This document shows positions 18,460 through 27,754 of a DNA stretch of 64,000 bases, piece after piece. The first letter of the stretch is position 1; each line of letters starts with the position of its first letter. The translations under genes and the position numbers were made by a program. The notes under the pieces were generated by a model, which saw only the letters and a list, made by a program, of their open reading frames with translations, was not told the DNA's origin and did not search any database. The DNA comes from Blastochloris viridis (GTDB taxonomy: Bacteria; Pseudomonadota; Alphaproteobacteria; Rhizobiales; Xanthobacteraceae): NCBI RefSeq assembly GCF_001402875.1, contig NZ_CP012946.1, forward strand, positions 62,001 through 126,000, given 5' to 3'.

Positions 18460-18533
18460 GAACCGAACGGTTCGGTTCCCTCTTGATATCCGATCCGGGC
18501 TGCCTTAATCAATATCGAACCGAACGGTTCGGT
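18460..18533. promoter_or_regulatory. Two palindromic operators, predicted TetR sites
   Basis: Site 1 (18460-18478) is a perfect 9-1-9 palindrome, GAACCGAAC-G-GTTCGGTTC. Site 2 (18519-18533) keeps the inner 7-1-7 core ACCGAAC-G-GTTCGGT. Their centres are 57 bp apart. They flank the predicted promoter of the efflux operon, so a bound TetR dimer at each would occlude transcription both ways. Confidence 0.8.
18483..18511 (+). promoter_or_regulatory. Predicted sigma-70-type promoter for the efflux operon
   Basis: TTGATA (18483-18488) and TAATCA (18506-18511) are separated by 17 bp, a good housekeeping match. The promoter lies exactly between the two palindromes and about 95 bp before the membrane-fusion-protein start. 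Confidence 0.6.
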
Positions 18534-18606
18534 CAATATGGCGCAGCGATGTCCTCGGGCACCGCCGCCGATCCGGGCGGACTGAGCCAGGGACCGCGAC
18601 CGTCGC

Positions 18607-19806
18607 ATGAAGACCACCGACCTGATCGACGCCGAACGCCCGGATTCACCCGCCGAGACTCCGGCTGCCAAGAGTCCGGGCGCGAAGACTCCGCCCATTC
18701 TGAATCCACCCACGACGAATCCGCCCGCCGCGCCGCCGCCCGCCGCCCCGGTGCAGGCGGAAGCGCCGCGCCCCTCCCGCGTCCGGCGCGTGCTGCCGGT
18801 AATCGCACTGCTGCTCGCCGGCGCCGTCGTCTGGTACGGCTATCATTGGTGGACCGAGGGCCGCTTTCTGGTTTCGACCGACGACGCCTACATCGGCGCC
18901 GAGAGCGCAACCCTGGCGCCCAAGATCGCCGCGCTGGTCGCGCAGGTCCCGGTCGAGGCCAACCAGCGCATTGCCGCCGGCGACCCGGTGGTGGTGCTGG
19001 ACGACGGCGATTATCGCCTCGCGCTGGTGAGCGCCGAGGCCAAGCGGGCGACGCAGGCCGCCACCGTGGCCCGCATCGACCAGCAAATCGCGGCCGCCAG
19101 GATCGGCATCGACCAGGCCAAGGCCCAGCTTGACGCCGCGGTGGCGGATCGGGTTCGGGCCGAGGCCGATTTCTCCCGCGCCGAACAGCTCTTTACCCGC
19201 GACGTCGGCGCCAAGGCGACGGTCGACAAGGCCACCGCCGACCGCGACCGCGCCCGGGCGCTGGAGGCCGCCGCCCGCGGCGCGCTGGAGGCCGCCAAGC
19301 TCAATGTCGGGGTGCTTCAGGCCCAGCGCGCCGAGGCCGCCCGCGTCGCCGCCGAGTTGGACGTGGCGCGCGACCGCGCCAAACGCGACCTCGACTTCAC
19401 GGTGATCCGCGCGCCGTTCGCCGGCGTCATCGCCAACAAGTCGGTGCAGGCCGGCGACTATGTCAGCCCCGGCAAGCGGCTGGCAGCGCTGGTGCCGGTC
19501 GAGAACGTCTATATCGACGCCAATTTCAAGGAGACCCAGATCGCGCGCATCCGGCCCGGCGCCATCGCCCACATCCAGGTCGACGCCGATCCAGGTCGCG
19601 ACATCCTCGGCACCGTCGACAGCATTGCGCCGGGCTCGGGCGCGGTGTTCTCGCTGCTGCCGCCGGAGAACGCCACCGGCAACTTCACCAAGATCGTCCA
19701 GCGCGTGCCGGTGCGGATCAAGGTGCCGGCCGAGATCGCGCGCGAGGGGCGGCTGCGGCCCGGCCTGTCGGTGGTGGTCGAGATCGACACCCGCACGCCG
19801 AACTGA
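18607..19806 (+). CDS. HlyD/EmrA-type membrane fusion protein
   Basis: Periplasmic adaptor linking an inner-membrane pump to the outer membrane. The 399-residue protein has a Pro-rich cytoplasmic tail (1-58), one membrane helix (VLPVIALLLAGAVVWYGYHWW, about 61-81), the lipoyl half FLVSTDDAYIGAESATLAPKIAALVAQVPVEANQRIAAGD, a long coiled-coil hairpin (about 140-260) and the second lipoyl/barrel part with DFTVIRAPFAGVIANKSVQAGDYVSPG. It precedes the MFS pump by 8 bp, and both probably use the promoter between the TetR sites. Confidence 0.93.
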   Translation: MKTTDLIDAERPDSPAETPAAKSPGAKTPPILNPPTTNPPAAPPPAAPVQAEAPRPSRVRRVLPVIALLLAGAVVWYGYHWWTEGRFLVSTDDAYIGAESATLAPKIAALVAQVPVEANQRIAAGDPVVVLDDGDYRLALVSAEAKRATQAATVARIDQQIAAARIGIDQAKAQLDAAVADRVRAEADFSRAEQLFTRDVGAKATVDKATADRDRARALEAAARGALEAAKLNVGVLQAQRAEAARVAAELDVARDRAKRDLDFTVIRAPFAGVIANKSVQAGDYVSPGKRLAALVPVENVYIDANFKETQIARIRPGAIAHIQVDADPGRDILGTVDSIAPGSGAVFSLLPPENATGNFTKIVQRVPVRIKVPAEIAREGRLRPGLSVVVEIDTRTPN

Positions 19807-19814
19807 GACTCGCC

Positions 19815-21410
19815 ATGACCGACGCCACCCTGACCGGGGCCACCGCTGTGCCGGCCGGCGCCCCCGCCGACGAACGCATCGACCCGATGCGGGTGGTGGC
19901 GTTCGCGGCGATGATCTTCGGCATGTTCATGGCGATCCTGGACATCCAGATCGTCTCCGCCTCGCTCGCCGAGATCCAGGCCGGGCTGTCGGCCTCGGCC
20001 GACGAAATCTCCTGGGTGCAGACCGCCTACCTCATCGCCGAGGTGGTGATGATCCCGCTGTCGGGCTTTCTGTCGCGGGCGCTGTCGACGCGGGTGCTGT
20101 TCGCCGGCTGCGCCGCGGGCTTCACCCTGGCCAGCGCACTGTGCGCCACCGCGACCTCGATCGAGGAGATGATCGTCTTTCGCGCCATCCAGGGCTTCAT
20201 CGGCGGCGGCATGATCCCGAGCGTGTTCGCGGCCTCGTTCACGCTGTTCCGCGGCAAGCAGCGCGCGGTGGTGACGCCACTGATCGGCCTGATCGCGACG
20301 CTGGCGCCGACCATAGGCCCCACCATCGGCGGCTATCTCACCCAGGCGTTTTCCTGGCACTGGCTGTTCTTGATCAATGTCGGGCCGGGCATCGCGGTGA
20401 CGCTGGCGGCAGTGCTGCTGATCGATTTCGACAAGCCCGACCATTCCCTGCTGAAGCATCTCGACTGGCTCGGTCTGTTCGGCATGGCGGCATTCCTCGG
20501 CAGCTTGGAATACGTGCTGGAGGAGGGGCCGAACCACGACTGGCTCCAGGACGAGGCGGTGTTCAACTGCACCGTGGTGTTGGTTGTCGGTGCGGTGGTG
20601 TTCGCTTGGCGGGCCTTCACTGCGCACGAGCCGATCGTCGACATCTACGCCTATCGCGACCGCAACTTTGCCTTCGGCTCGCTATTGTCCGGGGTGCTCG
20701 GCATCGGTCTTTACGGCCTCACCTATCTTTACCCGGTCTATCTGGCGCGGGTGCGCGGCTACGATTCGCTGATGATCGGCGAAACCGTGTTCGTCTCCGG
20801 CGTCGCCATGTTTCTTACGGCCCCGATCTCCGGCAAGCTGTCGACCAAGATCGATCCGCGACTGTTGATGATGATCGGCTTCGCCGCGGTCGGGCTCAGC
20901 ACCTTCATGGTGACCGACGTCACCAAGGATTGGGACTTCTGGGAGATCTTCGTCCCCCAGATTCTGCGCGGCTCTGGCTTGATGCTGTGCATGGTGCCGA
21001 TCACCAACCTTGCGCTCGGCACCCTGCCGCAGGAGGAGCTCAAGAACGCCTCCGGCCTGTTCAACCTCGCCCGCAATCTCGGCGGCGCCATCGGGCTCGC
21101 CGCCATCAATACCGTTCTCAACGACCGCATGGATCTGCACCTGGCGCGGTTGCACGAGCACGTCGCCTGGGGCCGCGGCGCAGCAGAGGAGCTGCTGGCG
21201 AACCTCACGCTGAAGTTCTCCCATTTCGGCCCCGGCACCGACGAAATGGCCGCGATCAAGCAGATGGCGCTGCTGGTGCGGCGCGAGGCGCTGGTGATGG
21301 CGTTCGCCGACGTGTTTTTCGTGCTGACCGTGCTGTTCGGGCTGGTGGCCTGCGCCGCCATGGCACTACACAAGCCAAAGCCGATGGATGGCGGCGGAGG
21401 CGGCCATTGA
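19815..21410 (+). CDS. DHA2-family MFS drug exporter, EmrB type
   Basis: Proton-driven multidrug exporter with about 14 membrane helices. The 531-residue sequence has the DHA2 motif LDIQIVSASLAEIQAGLSASADEISWVQTAYLIAEVVMIPLSGFLSR (helix 1-2 region) and motif C-like GLIATLAPTIGPTIGGYLTQAFSWHWLFLINVGPG. It pairs with the EmrA-type protein immediately upstream, forming a tripartite pump that needs a TolC partner not encoded here. It is the last gene of the operon. Confidence 0.94.
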   Translation: MTDATLTGATAVPAGAPADERIDPMRVVAFAAMIFGMFMAILDIQIVSASLAEIQAGLSASADEISWVQTAYLIAEVVMIPLSGFLSRALSTRVLFAGCAAGFTLASALCATATSIEEMIVFRAIQGFIGGGMIPSVFAASFTLFRGKQRAVVTPLIGLIATLAPTIGPTIGGYLTQAFSWHWLFLINVGPGIAVTLAAVLLIDFDKPDHSLLKHLDWLGLFGMAAFLGSLEYVLEEGPNHDWLQDEAVFNCTVVLVVGAVVFAWRAFTAHEPIVDIYAYRDRNFAFGSLLSGVLGIGLYGLTYLYPVYLARVRGYDSLMIGETVFVSGVAMFLTAPISGKLSTKIDPRLLMMIGFAAVGLSTFMVTDVTKDWDFWEIFVPQILRGSGLMLCMVPITNLALGTLPQEELKNASGLFNLARNLGGAIGLAAINTVLNDRMDLHLARLHEHVAWGRGAAEELLANLTLKFSHFGPGTDEMAAIKQMALLVRREALVMAFADVFFVLTVLFGLVACAAMALHKPKPMDGGGGGH

Positions 21411-21709
21411 TCTTTGCCGGATCACGCGTTGGGACCGGCTTTCGTTTGCCGGAAATCCTATTTTCGAACAAGGAGTTCGGGCGAGCACGCCGTCTTGGAT
21501 AACATCGGGATATCCCGCGCCCGCAGGCGGCGCGACGCGGGTCGCCTCGACCGGTAGAATTCCGTAGCGGCTGCGGCGGCCACGCGCGACATTTCGGCGC
21601 GCGCGCCTCTCCGCCTTATGTCCGATAGCGTCAATGCTTGCGCGCTGTATGGTTCCGGCCACAATCGGGGGCAAGGCCCGTCCATAGGGCCGAGCGAGAG
21701 GGAACCGCC

Positions 21710-23650
21710 ATGACTGCAACGACCCGTGCGCCGGCCGCTGCGCCGGCGAGCCGCTATTGGGATGTCTATGCCGCCTGGAAAGCCGACCCGCAGACATTCT
21801 GGGGCGAGGCGGCGAAGGGCCTTGATTGGTTTGAGCAGCCCAAGACGGTGTTCGACGAGAAACTCGGCGTCTATGGCCGCTGGTTCCCCGACGGGGTCTG
21901 CAACACCTGTTACAACGCCATCGACCGCCACGTCGCGGCCGGTCGCGGCGATCAGGACGCGATCATTTACGACTCGCCGGTAACCGGCACCAAGGACCGC
22001 ATCACCTACGCCCAGCTTCAGCACAAGGTGGCGACCTTCGCCGCGGTGCTGGCCGAGTTCGGCGTCGGCAAGGGCGACCGCGTCATCGTCTACATGCCGA
22101 TGATCCCGGAAGCGGCGATCGCGATGTACGCCTGCGCCCGGCTCGGCGCCATCCACTCGGTGGTGTTCGGCGGCTTCGCCTCGAAAGAGCTGGCGACCCG
22201 CATCAACGACGCCAAGCCGAAGCTGATCGTGACGGCCTCGTGCGGCATCGAGCCCAACCGCGTGGTGCCCTACAAGCCGCTGCTGGACGAGGCCATCAAC
22301 CTCGCCGCCCACAAGCCGGAGACCTGCATCGTCTTCGCCCGGCCGCAGGCCACCGCCAAGCTGACAGAAGGCCGCGACTACGACTGGGCCAGCGAAGTCG
22401 CCAAGGCCGAGGCCGCCGGCAAAAAGGCCGACTGCGTGCCGGTCAAGGCCACCGACCCGCTCTATATCCTCTACACCTCCGGCACCACCGGCATCCCCAA
22501 GGGCGTGGTCCGCGACAATGGCGGCCACATGGTGGCGCTGCACTGGACCATGTCCAACCTCTACGGCATCAAGCCGGGCGAGGTGTACTGGGCCGCCTCC
22601 GATGTCGGCTGGGTGGTCGGCCACTCCTACATCGTCTACGCGCCGCTGCTCGCGGGCTGCACCACCATCATCTATGAGGGCAAGCCGGTCGGCACCCCGG
22701 ACGCCGGCGCGTTCTGGCGCGTGGTGTCGGAGTACAAGGTGGCGGCGCTGTTCACCGCGCCGACCGCGTTCCGCGCCATCAAGAAAGAAGACCCCGACGC
22801 CAAGCTGCTGGCCGATTACGACGTAAAGTGCATGCACACGCTGTTCCTGGCCGGCGAGCGCGCCGACCCCGATACCGTGATGTGGGCGGAGCGGATTTTG
22901 GGCGTGCCGGTGGTCGATCACTGGTGGCAGACTGAAACCGGCTGGGCGATCGCCGGCAATCCGGTCGGGCTCGGCCTGCTGCCGATCAAGCCGGGCTCGC
23001 CGACGGTGGCGATGCCGGGCTACGACGTCCAGGTCGTCGACGAGGCCTGCCACCCGGTCGCCGTCAACAAGATGGGCTCGATCGTGATCAAGCTGCCGCT
23101 GCCGCCCGGCTGCCTGCCGACGCTGTGGCAGCAGGACGACCGCTTCGACGACAGCTACCTTCACGAGTTCCCCGGCTACTACAAGACCGCGGACGCCGGA
23201 TTCGTCGACGAGGACGGCTACCTCTACATCATGGGCCGCACCGACGACATCATCAACGTCGCCGGCCACCGGCTGTCGACCGGCGGCATGGAAGAGGTGC
23301 TGGCGTCCCACCCGGCGGTGGCCGAGTGCGCGGTGATCGGCATCAAGGACGAGCTGAAGGGCGAGGTGCCGTGCGGCTTCGTGGTGCTGAAGGCCGGCGT
23401 CACCAAGAAGCCGATCGACATCGAAAACGAGATCGTCAAGCTGGTGCGCGACAAGATCGGGCCGGTGGCGGCGTTCAAGATCGCCATCACCGTCAACCGC
23501 CTGCCCAAGACCCGCTCGGGCAAGATCCTGCGCGGCACCATGAAGAAGATCGCCGACGGCGACAACTGGACCATGCCGGCGACCATCGACGATCCGGGCA
23601 TCCTCGACGAGATCGCCGAGCAGATGAAGAGCCACGGCGTCGGCGCCTGA
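21710..23650 (+). CDS. prpE: Propionyl-CoA synthetase (acyl-CoA synthetase, PrpE type)
   Basis: Activates propionate, and possibly acetate, to the CoA thioester via an acyl-AMP intermediate. From ATG 21710 (after GAGAGGGAA) it is 646 residues. Key motifs: the P-loop-like YTSGTTGIPKGVVRDNGGH (about 258-276), DHWWQTETGWAIAGNP, and the C-terminal KTRSGKILRG with the catalytic lysine that enzyme acetylation usually controls. The N-terminal SRYWDVYAAWKADPQTFWGEAAKGLDWFEQP fits the PrpE/ACSS3 branch rather than Acs. The neighbouring Ccr and Ecm genes support a propionyl-CoA role. Confidence 0.88.
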   Translation: MTATTRAPAAAPASRYWDVYAAWKADPQTFWGEAAKGLDWFEQPKTVFDEKLGVYGRWFPDGVCNTCYNAIDRHVAAGRGDQDAIIYDSPVTGTKDRITYAQLQHKVATFAAVLAEFGVGKGDRVIVYMPMIPEAAIAMYACARLGAIHSVVFGGFASKELATRINDAKPKLIVTASCGIEPNRVVPYKPLLDEAINLAAHKPETCIVFARPQATAKLTEGRDYDWASEVAKAEAAGKKADCVPVKATDPLYILYTSGTTGIPKGVVRDNGGHMVALHWTMSNLYGIKPGEVYWAASDVGWVVGHSYIVYAPLLAGCTTIIYEGKPVGTPDAGAFWRVVSEYKVAALFTAPTAFRAIKKEDPDAKLLADYDVKCMHTLFLAGERADPDTVMWAERILGVPVVDHWWQTETGWAIAGNPVGLGLLPIKPGSPTVAMPGYDVQVVDEACHPVAVNKMGSIVIKLPLPPGCLPTLWQQDDRFDDSYLHEFPGYYKTADAGFVDEDGYLYIMGRTDDIINVAGHRLSTGGMEEVLASHPAVAECAVIGIKDELKGEVPCGFVVLKAGVTKKPIDIENEIVKLVRDKIGPVAAFKIAITVNRLPKTRSGKILRGTMKKIADGDNWTMPATIDDPGILDEIAEQMKSHGVGA

Positions 23651-23720
23651 GGTTTGGCGCTTGAGGTTTACGGAGGCGCAGCCGCCGAAGGGTCGCGGCG
23701 CCTCCGGGTTCTGGCCAATA

Positions 23721-23755
23721 AAAAGGGCCTCCGGCGACCAGCCGGAGGCCCTTTT
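23721..23755. terminator. Bidirectional intrinsic terminator between prpE and ccr
   Basis: A perfect 15-bp stem (23721-23735 with 23741-23755) has A-run and T-run flanks on both strands. It lies 70 bp after prpE and 143 bp after the end of the convergent ccr, so it can end both transcripts. Confidence 0.9.
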
Positions 23756-23897
23756 CAGTGCGGGAGCCGGGTTCGATCCCGGTGCCGCCCGCGCCCGCGA
23801 TCATGCGGCGCCCGGACGACGAGCCTCGGGCCGGATCGGCCGGATTTTGTATGACACCGGCGCCGCACCGCTGATGGCGGGACGCGTGGGCGCCGCA

Positions 23898-25190
23898 TCA
23901 GCCCTGCCGCGCTGCCACCACGTCATCCAGCGTCTTGAGGCCGGGGTTAGGGGCGTTGACCAGCACCGCCATGTTGCCGGGCGCGTGCTGGTTCTTCCAC
24001 ATCTTGGTGTGCGCGAGCGGGATCTGGCCCCAGCCGAACACCTCGCTCATGCACGGGTCGACGTGGCGGTCGAGCACGAACTGGTTGGCGGCCGAGGCCT
24101 GCTTCAAGTGGGCGAAGTGCGAGCCCTGCACCCGCTTCTGCCGCATCCACACGTAACGGGCATCGAACGTGAGGTTGAAGCCGGAGGTGCCGGCGCAGAA
24201 CACCACCATGCCGCCGCGCTTGACCACCAGGCATGACACCGGGAAGGTGGCCTCGCCGGGATGCTCGAACACGATGTCGACGTCCTTCTTGCCGGTGATG
24301 TCCCAGATCGCCTTGCCGAACTTGCGCGCCTCCTTGGTCCAGGCGTCGTATTCGGGGGTATTGACCTTGGGCATCTGGCCCCAGCAGTTGAAGTCCTTGC
24401 GGTTGATGACGCCCTTGGCGCCAAGGTCGAGCACGTACTGGCGCTTGGACTCGTCGGAGATGATGCCGATGGCGTTGGCGCCGGAGGCCGCACACAGCTG
24501 GATGCCGAACACGCCGAGCCCGCCGGAGGCGCCCCACACCAGCACATTGTCGCCGGGTTTCAGCGTGTGCGGCGGATGGCCGAACAGCATGCGGTAGGCG
24601 GTGGCCAGCGTCAGCGTGTAGCAGGCCGCCTCTTCCCAGGAGAGGTGAGCCGGCTTCTTCAGCAGCTGGCGCGACTGCACCCGGCAGAACTGGGCGAACG
24701 AGCCGTCCGGGGTCTCATAGCCCCAGATACGCTGGGAAGCCGAGAACATCGGGTCGCCGCCGTTGCACTCCTCGTCGTCGCCGTCGTCCTGGTTGCAGTG
24801 GACGATGACCTCGTCGCCGACCTTCCAGCGCCGCACCTTGGCGCCCACCGCCCACACGATGCCGGAGGCGTCGGACCCGGCGATGTGATAGGGCTGCTTG
24901 TGGACGTCGAGCACCGAGATCGGCTGGCCGAGCCCGGCCCACACGCCGTTGTAATTGACGCCGCCGGCCATCACCAGGATCAGCACCTCGTCATCGCCGA
25001 TCGGCCAGGTCGGCACCACCTCGAGCTGGAACGACTGCTCGGGCGGGCCGTGGCGCTCCTTGCGGATCACCCAGGCGTGCATGTTCGGCGGCACGTGGCC
25101 GAGCGGCGGAATTTCGCCGATGTCATAGAGATCCTTGGTGGCCGAGGTCCCGTTCGAAGCCGAGGTCTCGGCTGCAGCGGTCATCGTCAT
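23898..25190 (-). CDS. ccr: Crotonyl-CoA carboxylase/reductase
   Basis: Key enzyme of the ethylmalonyl-CoA pathway: reductively carboxylates crotonyl-CoA to ethylmalonyl-CoA with NADPH and CO2. The 430-residue product has the family N-terminus KDLYDIGEIPPLGHVPPNMHAWVIRKERHGPPEQSFQLEVVP, MAGGVNYNGVWAGLG, HIAGSDASGIVWAVG, VIVHCNQDDGDDEECNGGDPMFSASQRIWGYETPDGSFAQF, the NADPH site VWGASGGLGVFGIQL and IVFEHPGEATF. I start at ATG 25190, five bases after GGAGA; the frame continues to 25457 without reason. A strong inverted repeat lies upstream at 25226-25254. It is diagnostic of the ethylmalonyl-CoA pathway. Confidence 0.96.
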   Translation of the reverse strand: MTMTAAAETSASNGTSATKDLYDIGEIPPLGHVPPNMHAWVIRKERHGPPEQSFQLEVVPTWPIGDDEVLILVMAGGVNYNGVWAGLGQPISVLDVHKQPYHIAGSDASGIVWAVGAKVRRWKVGDEVIVHCNQDDGDDEECNGGDPMFSASQRIWGYETPDGSFAQFCRVQSRQLLKKPAHLSWEEAACYTLTLATAYRMLFGHPPHTLKPGDNVLVWGASGGLGVFGIQLCAASGANAIGIISDESKRQYVLDLGAKGVINRKDFNCWGQMPKVNTPEYDAWTKEARKFGKAIWDITGKKDVDIVFEHPGEATFPVSCLVVKRGGMVVFCAGTSGFNLTFDARYVWMRQKRVQGSHFAHLKQASAANQFVLDRHVDPCMSEVFGWGQIPLAHTKMWKNQHAPGNMAVLVNAPNPGLKTLDDVVAARQG

Positions 25191-25206
25191 CGCGGTCTCC
25201 CTGTTG

Positions 25207-25254
25207 GACGGCTGTCTCGTTGAAACAAGACGGCTCTTTGAAACAGCCGTCTTG
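25207..25254 (-). promoter_or_regulatory. Inverted and direct repeats upstream of ccr
   Basis: A perfect 10-bp inverted repeat, CAAGACGGCT (25226-25235) and its complement (25245-25254), has a nine-base loop. The motif GACGGCT...TTGAAACA occurs twice in direct orientation (from 25207 and from 25229). It lies 36-64 bp before the ccr start, where an operator or leader hairpin would act. Confidence 0.55.
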
Positions 25255-25413
25255 CAGCGGCCGTTCGGCAGTGCAACATAGCGAATAGTTTCAAACGGTG
25301 CGAGTGGACGTGCCTTCGACCTTGGTCGGCTCCGCCTGCTGCGCGCGGGTCTGTGACCGCAGGTCGCTGCCGCCACCGCCGTCAGTTCAGTTAACCTCGG
25401 GGAGTGAACTGAG

Positions 25414-25665
25414 ATGTCGATTGAAGCTCTTATTGTCCTCGTGATCATCGGCGCCATCGCCGGCTGGCTCGCCGGCCTGATCGTGACCGGCTATGGCTTC
25501 GGGCTTGCCGGCAACATCGTGGTCGGCATCCTGGGTGCCTTTCTCGGCAACTGGCTGCTCGGCGCCAGCGGCCTGATGTTCGGCACCACCATCCTCGGCG
25601 CCATCATCCGGGCTTTGATCGGCGCCATCGTGCTGCTGTTGTTGCTGCGGCTGGTCCGAAGGTAG
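25414..25665 (+). CDS. GlsB/YeaQ/YmgE family small membrane protein
   Basis: An 83-residue protein with three predicted membrane helices: ALIVLVIIGAIAGWLAGLIVTG, LAGNIVVGILGAFLGNWLLGA and IIRALIGAIVLLLLLRLVRR. The glycine-rich GYGFGLAGNIVVGILGAFLG block is the family signature (transglycosylase-associated, stress-linked in several bacteria). No catalytic residues are evident. It is divergent from ccr and 97 bp upstream of ecm. Confidence 0.9.
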   Translation: MSIEALIVLVIIGAIAGWLAGLIVTGYGFGLAGNIVVGILGAFLGNWLLGASGLMFGTTILGAIIRALIGAIVLLLLLRLVRR

Positions 25666-25762
25666 CGTCCTCCGACGAAGGCGGCATGGTTGCGCCCGCG
25701 CCGACCGGGTAGAACAATCCTTTGCCCCGCCCGACCGAACGCTGTGCCGGAGCCTTAAGCCG

Positions 25763-27736
25763 ATGACCACCCGCGACAAGCCCTGGATCTTTCGCACCTA
25801 TGCCGGCCACTCGACCGCGGCGGCGTCGAACGCGCTCTATCGCGGCAACCTTGCCAAGGGCCAGACCGGGCTGTCGGTGGCGTTCGACCTGCCGACCCAG
25901 ACCGGCTACGATTCCGACCACGTGCTGGCGCGGGGCGAGGTCGGCAAGGTCGGCGTGCCGATCGCCCATCTCGGCGACATGCGAACGTTGTTCGAGGGCA
26001 TCCCGCTCGCCGAGATGAATACCTCGATGACCATCAACGCCTGCGCGCCGTGGCTGCTCGCGCTCTACATCGCGGCCGCCGAGGAGCAGGGCGCCGGCCG
26101 CGCCGCCCTCTCCGGCACCACCCAGAACGACATCATCAAGGAATATCTGTCGCGCGGCACCCACGTGTTCCCGCCGGCGCCGTCGATGCGGCTGACCAAG
26201 GACGTCATCTTGTTCACCACCCGCGAGATGCCGAGGTGGAACCCGATGAACGTGTGCAGCTACCACCTGCAGGAGGCCGGCGCGACGCCGGTGCAGGAGC
26301 TGGCGTTCGCGCTGTCCAACGCCATCGCCATCCTCGACACCGTCTTGGCCTCGGGCGAAGTCGACCATGCTGGGTTCGAGGAGGTGGTCGGCCGCATCTC
26401 GTTCTTCGTCAACGCCGGCATGCGGTTCCTCACCGAGATCTGCAAGATGCGGGCATTCGGCGAATTGTGGGACGAGATCACCCGCACCCGCTATCGGGTC
26501 GCCAATCCCAAGCACCGCATGTTCCGCTACGGCGTGCAGGTCAATTCGCTCGGTCTCACCGAGCCGCAGCCGGAGAACAACGTCTACCGCATCCTGATCG
26601 AGACGCTGGCGGTGACGCTGTCCAAGCGCGCCCGCGCCCGCGCGGTGCAGCTGCCGGCCTGGAACGAGGCGCTCGGCCTGCCGCGGCCGTGGGACCAGCA
26701 ATGGTCGCTGCGCATGCAGCAGATTCTTGCCTATGAGACCGACCTGCTGGAGTTCGGCGACATCTTCGACGGCTCGACCGAGATCGCGGCGAAAGTCGAG
26801 GCGCTGAAGGCCGAGGCGCTCCAGGAGATCGCCAAGATCGACGCCATGGGCGGCGCCATCGCCGCAATCGAGTCGAGCTACATGAAGCAGCAGTTGGTCG
26901 AGACCAATACCCGGCGGCTGGAGGGCATCGAGCGCGGCGAGCAGATCGTGGTCGGCGTCAACCGCTTCAAGGAGACCGAGCCCTCTCCGCTCACCACCGG
27001 CGAGGGCGCCATCCTCACCGTGCCGGAGCATGTCGAGGCCGAGCAGGTGGCGCGCCTCAACGCCTGGCGCGCCAGCCGCGACGCCAAGGCGGCCGCCAAG
27101 GCGCTGGCGGCGCTGCGCGCGGCTGCGGCGGAAGGCCGCAACATCATGGAGCCATCGATCGCCTGCGCCAAAGCCGGCATCACCACCGGCGAGTGGGGCG
27201 GCACGCTGCGCGAGGTGTTCGGCGAATACCGTGCCCCGACCGGGGTCGGGCGGGCCGCCCGCGCCGACGTGGTCGGGCTCGACGAGGTGCGGCGCGACGT
27301 CGAACTGGTGTCGAAGCGGCTCGGCCGCCGGCTCAAGTTCCTGGTCGGCAAGCCCGGGCTCGACGGCCACTCCAACGGCGCCGAGCAGATCGCGGTGCGG
27401 GCCCGCGACGCCGGCATGGAGGTGGTCTATGAGGGCATCCGCCTCACCCCGGCCGAGATCGTCAACGCCGCCTTGGAGGAGGGCGTCCACGTCGTCGGCC
27501 TGTCGATTCTGTCCGGCAGCCACGTGCCGCTGGTGCGCGACGTGATGGAGCGCATGCGCAAGGAGGGGCTCGACGACGTGCCGGTGATCGTCGGCGGCAT
27601 CATCCCGCCGGAGGACGCCGCCCTGCTCAAGGCGTCCGGGGTCGCAGCGGTCTACACGCCCAAGGATTACGAGCTGAACCGAATCATGGCCGACATCGTG
27701 CGCATCGTCGGCGGGGCGGGGCAGAAGGCGGCGTGA
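25763..27736 (+). CDS. ecm: Ethylmalonyl-CoA mutase (MeaA), B12-dependent
   Basis: Converts (2R)-ethylmalonyl-CoA to methylsuccinyl-CoA using adenosylcobalamin. The 657-residue single-chain protein carries the mutase barrel: KPWIFRTYAGHSTAAASNALYRGNLAKGQTGLSVAFDLPTQTGYDSDH, then EMNTSMTINACAPWLLALYI and WNPMNVCSYHLQEAGATPVQELAF. The C-terminal B12 domain contains GLDGHSNGAEQIA (the DxHxxG cobalt-ligand motif, about 534-546) and LSILSGSH. The length and the RTYAGHSTA opening fit Ecm/MeaA rather than methylmalonyl-CoA mutase. Ccr lies nearby on the other strand. CobS and CobT 1.7 kb downstream supply part of B12 synthesis. Confidence 0.93.
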   Translation: MTTRDKPWIFRTYAGHSTAAASNALYRGNLAKGQTGLSVAFDLPTQTGYDSDHVLARGEVGKVGVPIAHLGDMRTLFEGIPLAEMNTSMTINACAPWLLALYIAAAEEQGAGRAALSGTTQNDIIKEYLSRGTHVFPPAPSMRLTKDVILFTTREMPRWNPMNVCSYHLQEAGATPVQELAFALSNAIAILDTVLASGEVDHAGFEEVVGRISFFVNAGMRFLTEICKMRAFGELWDEITRTRYRVANPKHRMFRYGVQVNSLGLTEPQPENNVYRILIETLAVTLSKRARARAVQLPAWNEALGLPRPWDQQWSLRMQQILAYETDLLEFGDIFDGSTEIAAKVEALKAEALQEIAKIDAMGGAIAAIESSYMKQQLVETNTRRLEGIERGEQIVVGVNRFKETEPSPLTTGEGAILTVPEHVEAEQVARLNAWRASRDAKAAAKALAALRAAAAEGRNIMEPSIACAKAGITTGEWGGTLREVFGEYRAPTGVGRAARADVVGLDEVRRDVELVSKRLGRRLKFLVGKPGLDGHSNGAEQIAVRARDAGMEVVYEGIRLTPAEIVNAALEEGVHVVGLSILSGSHVPLVRDVMERMRKEGLDDVPVIVGGIIPPEDAALLKASGVAAVYTPKDYELNRIMADIVRIVGGAGQKAA

Positions 27737-27754
27737 GGCGTTGAGGGGTGGGTG

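Noticed and set aside
23767..23784. tRNA T-arm-like sequence (GGTTCGATCC)
   Set aside because: No acceptor stem, D-arm or anticodon arm can be built around it; it follows a terminator and is likely chance.
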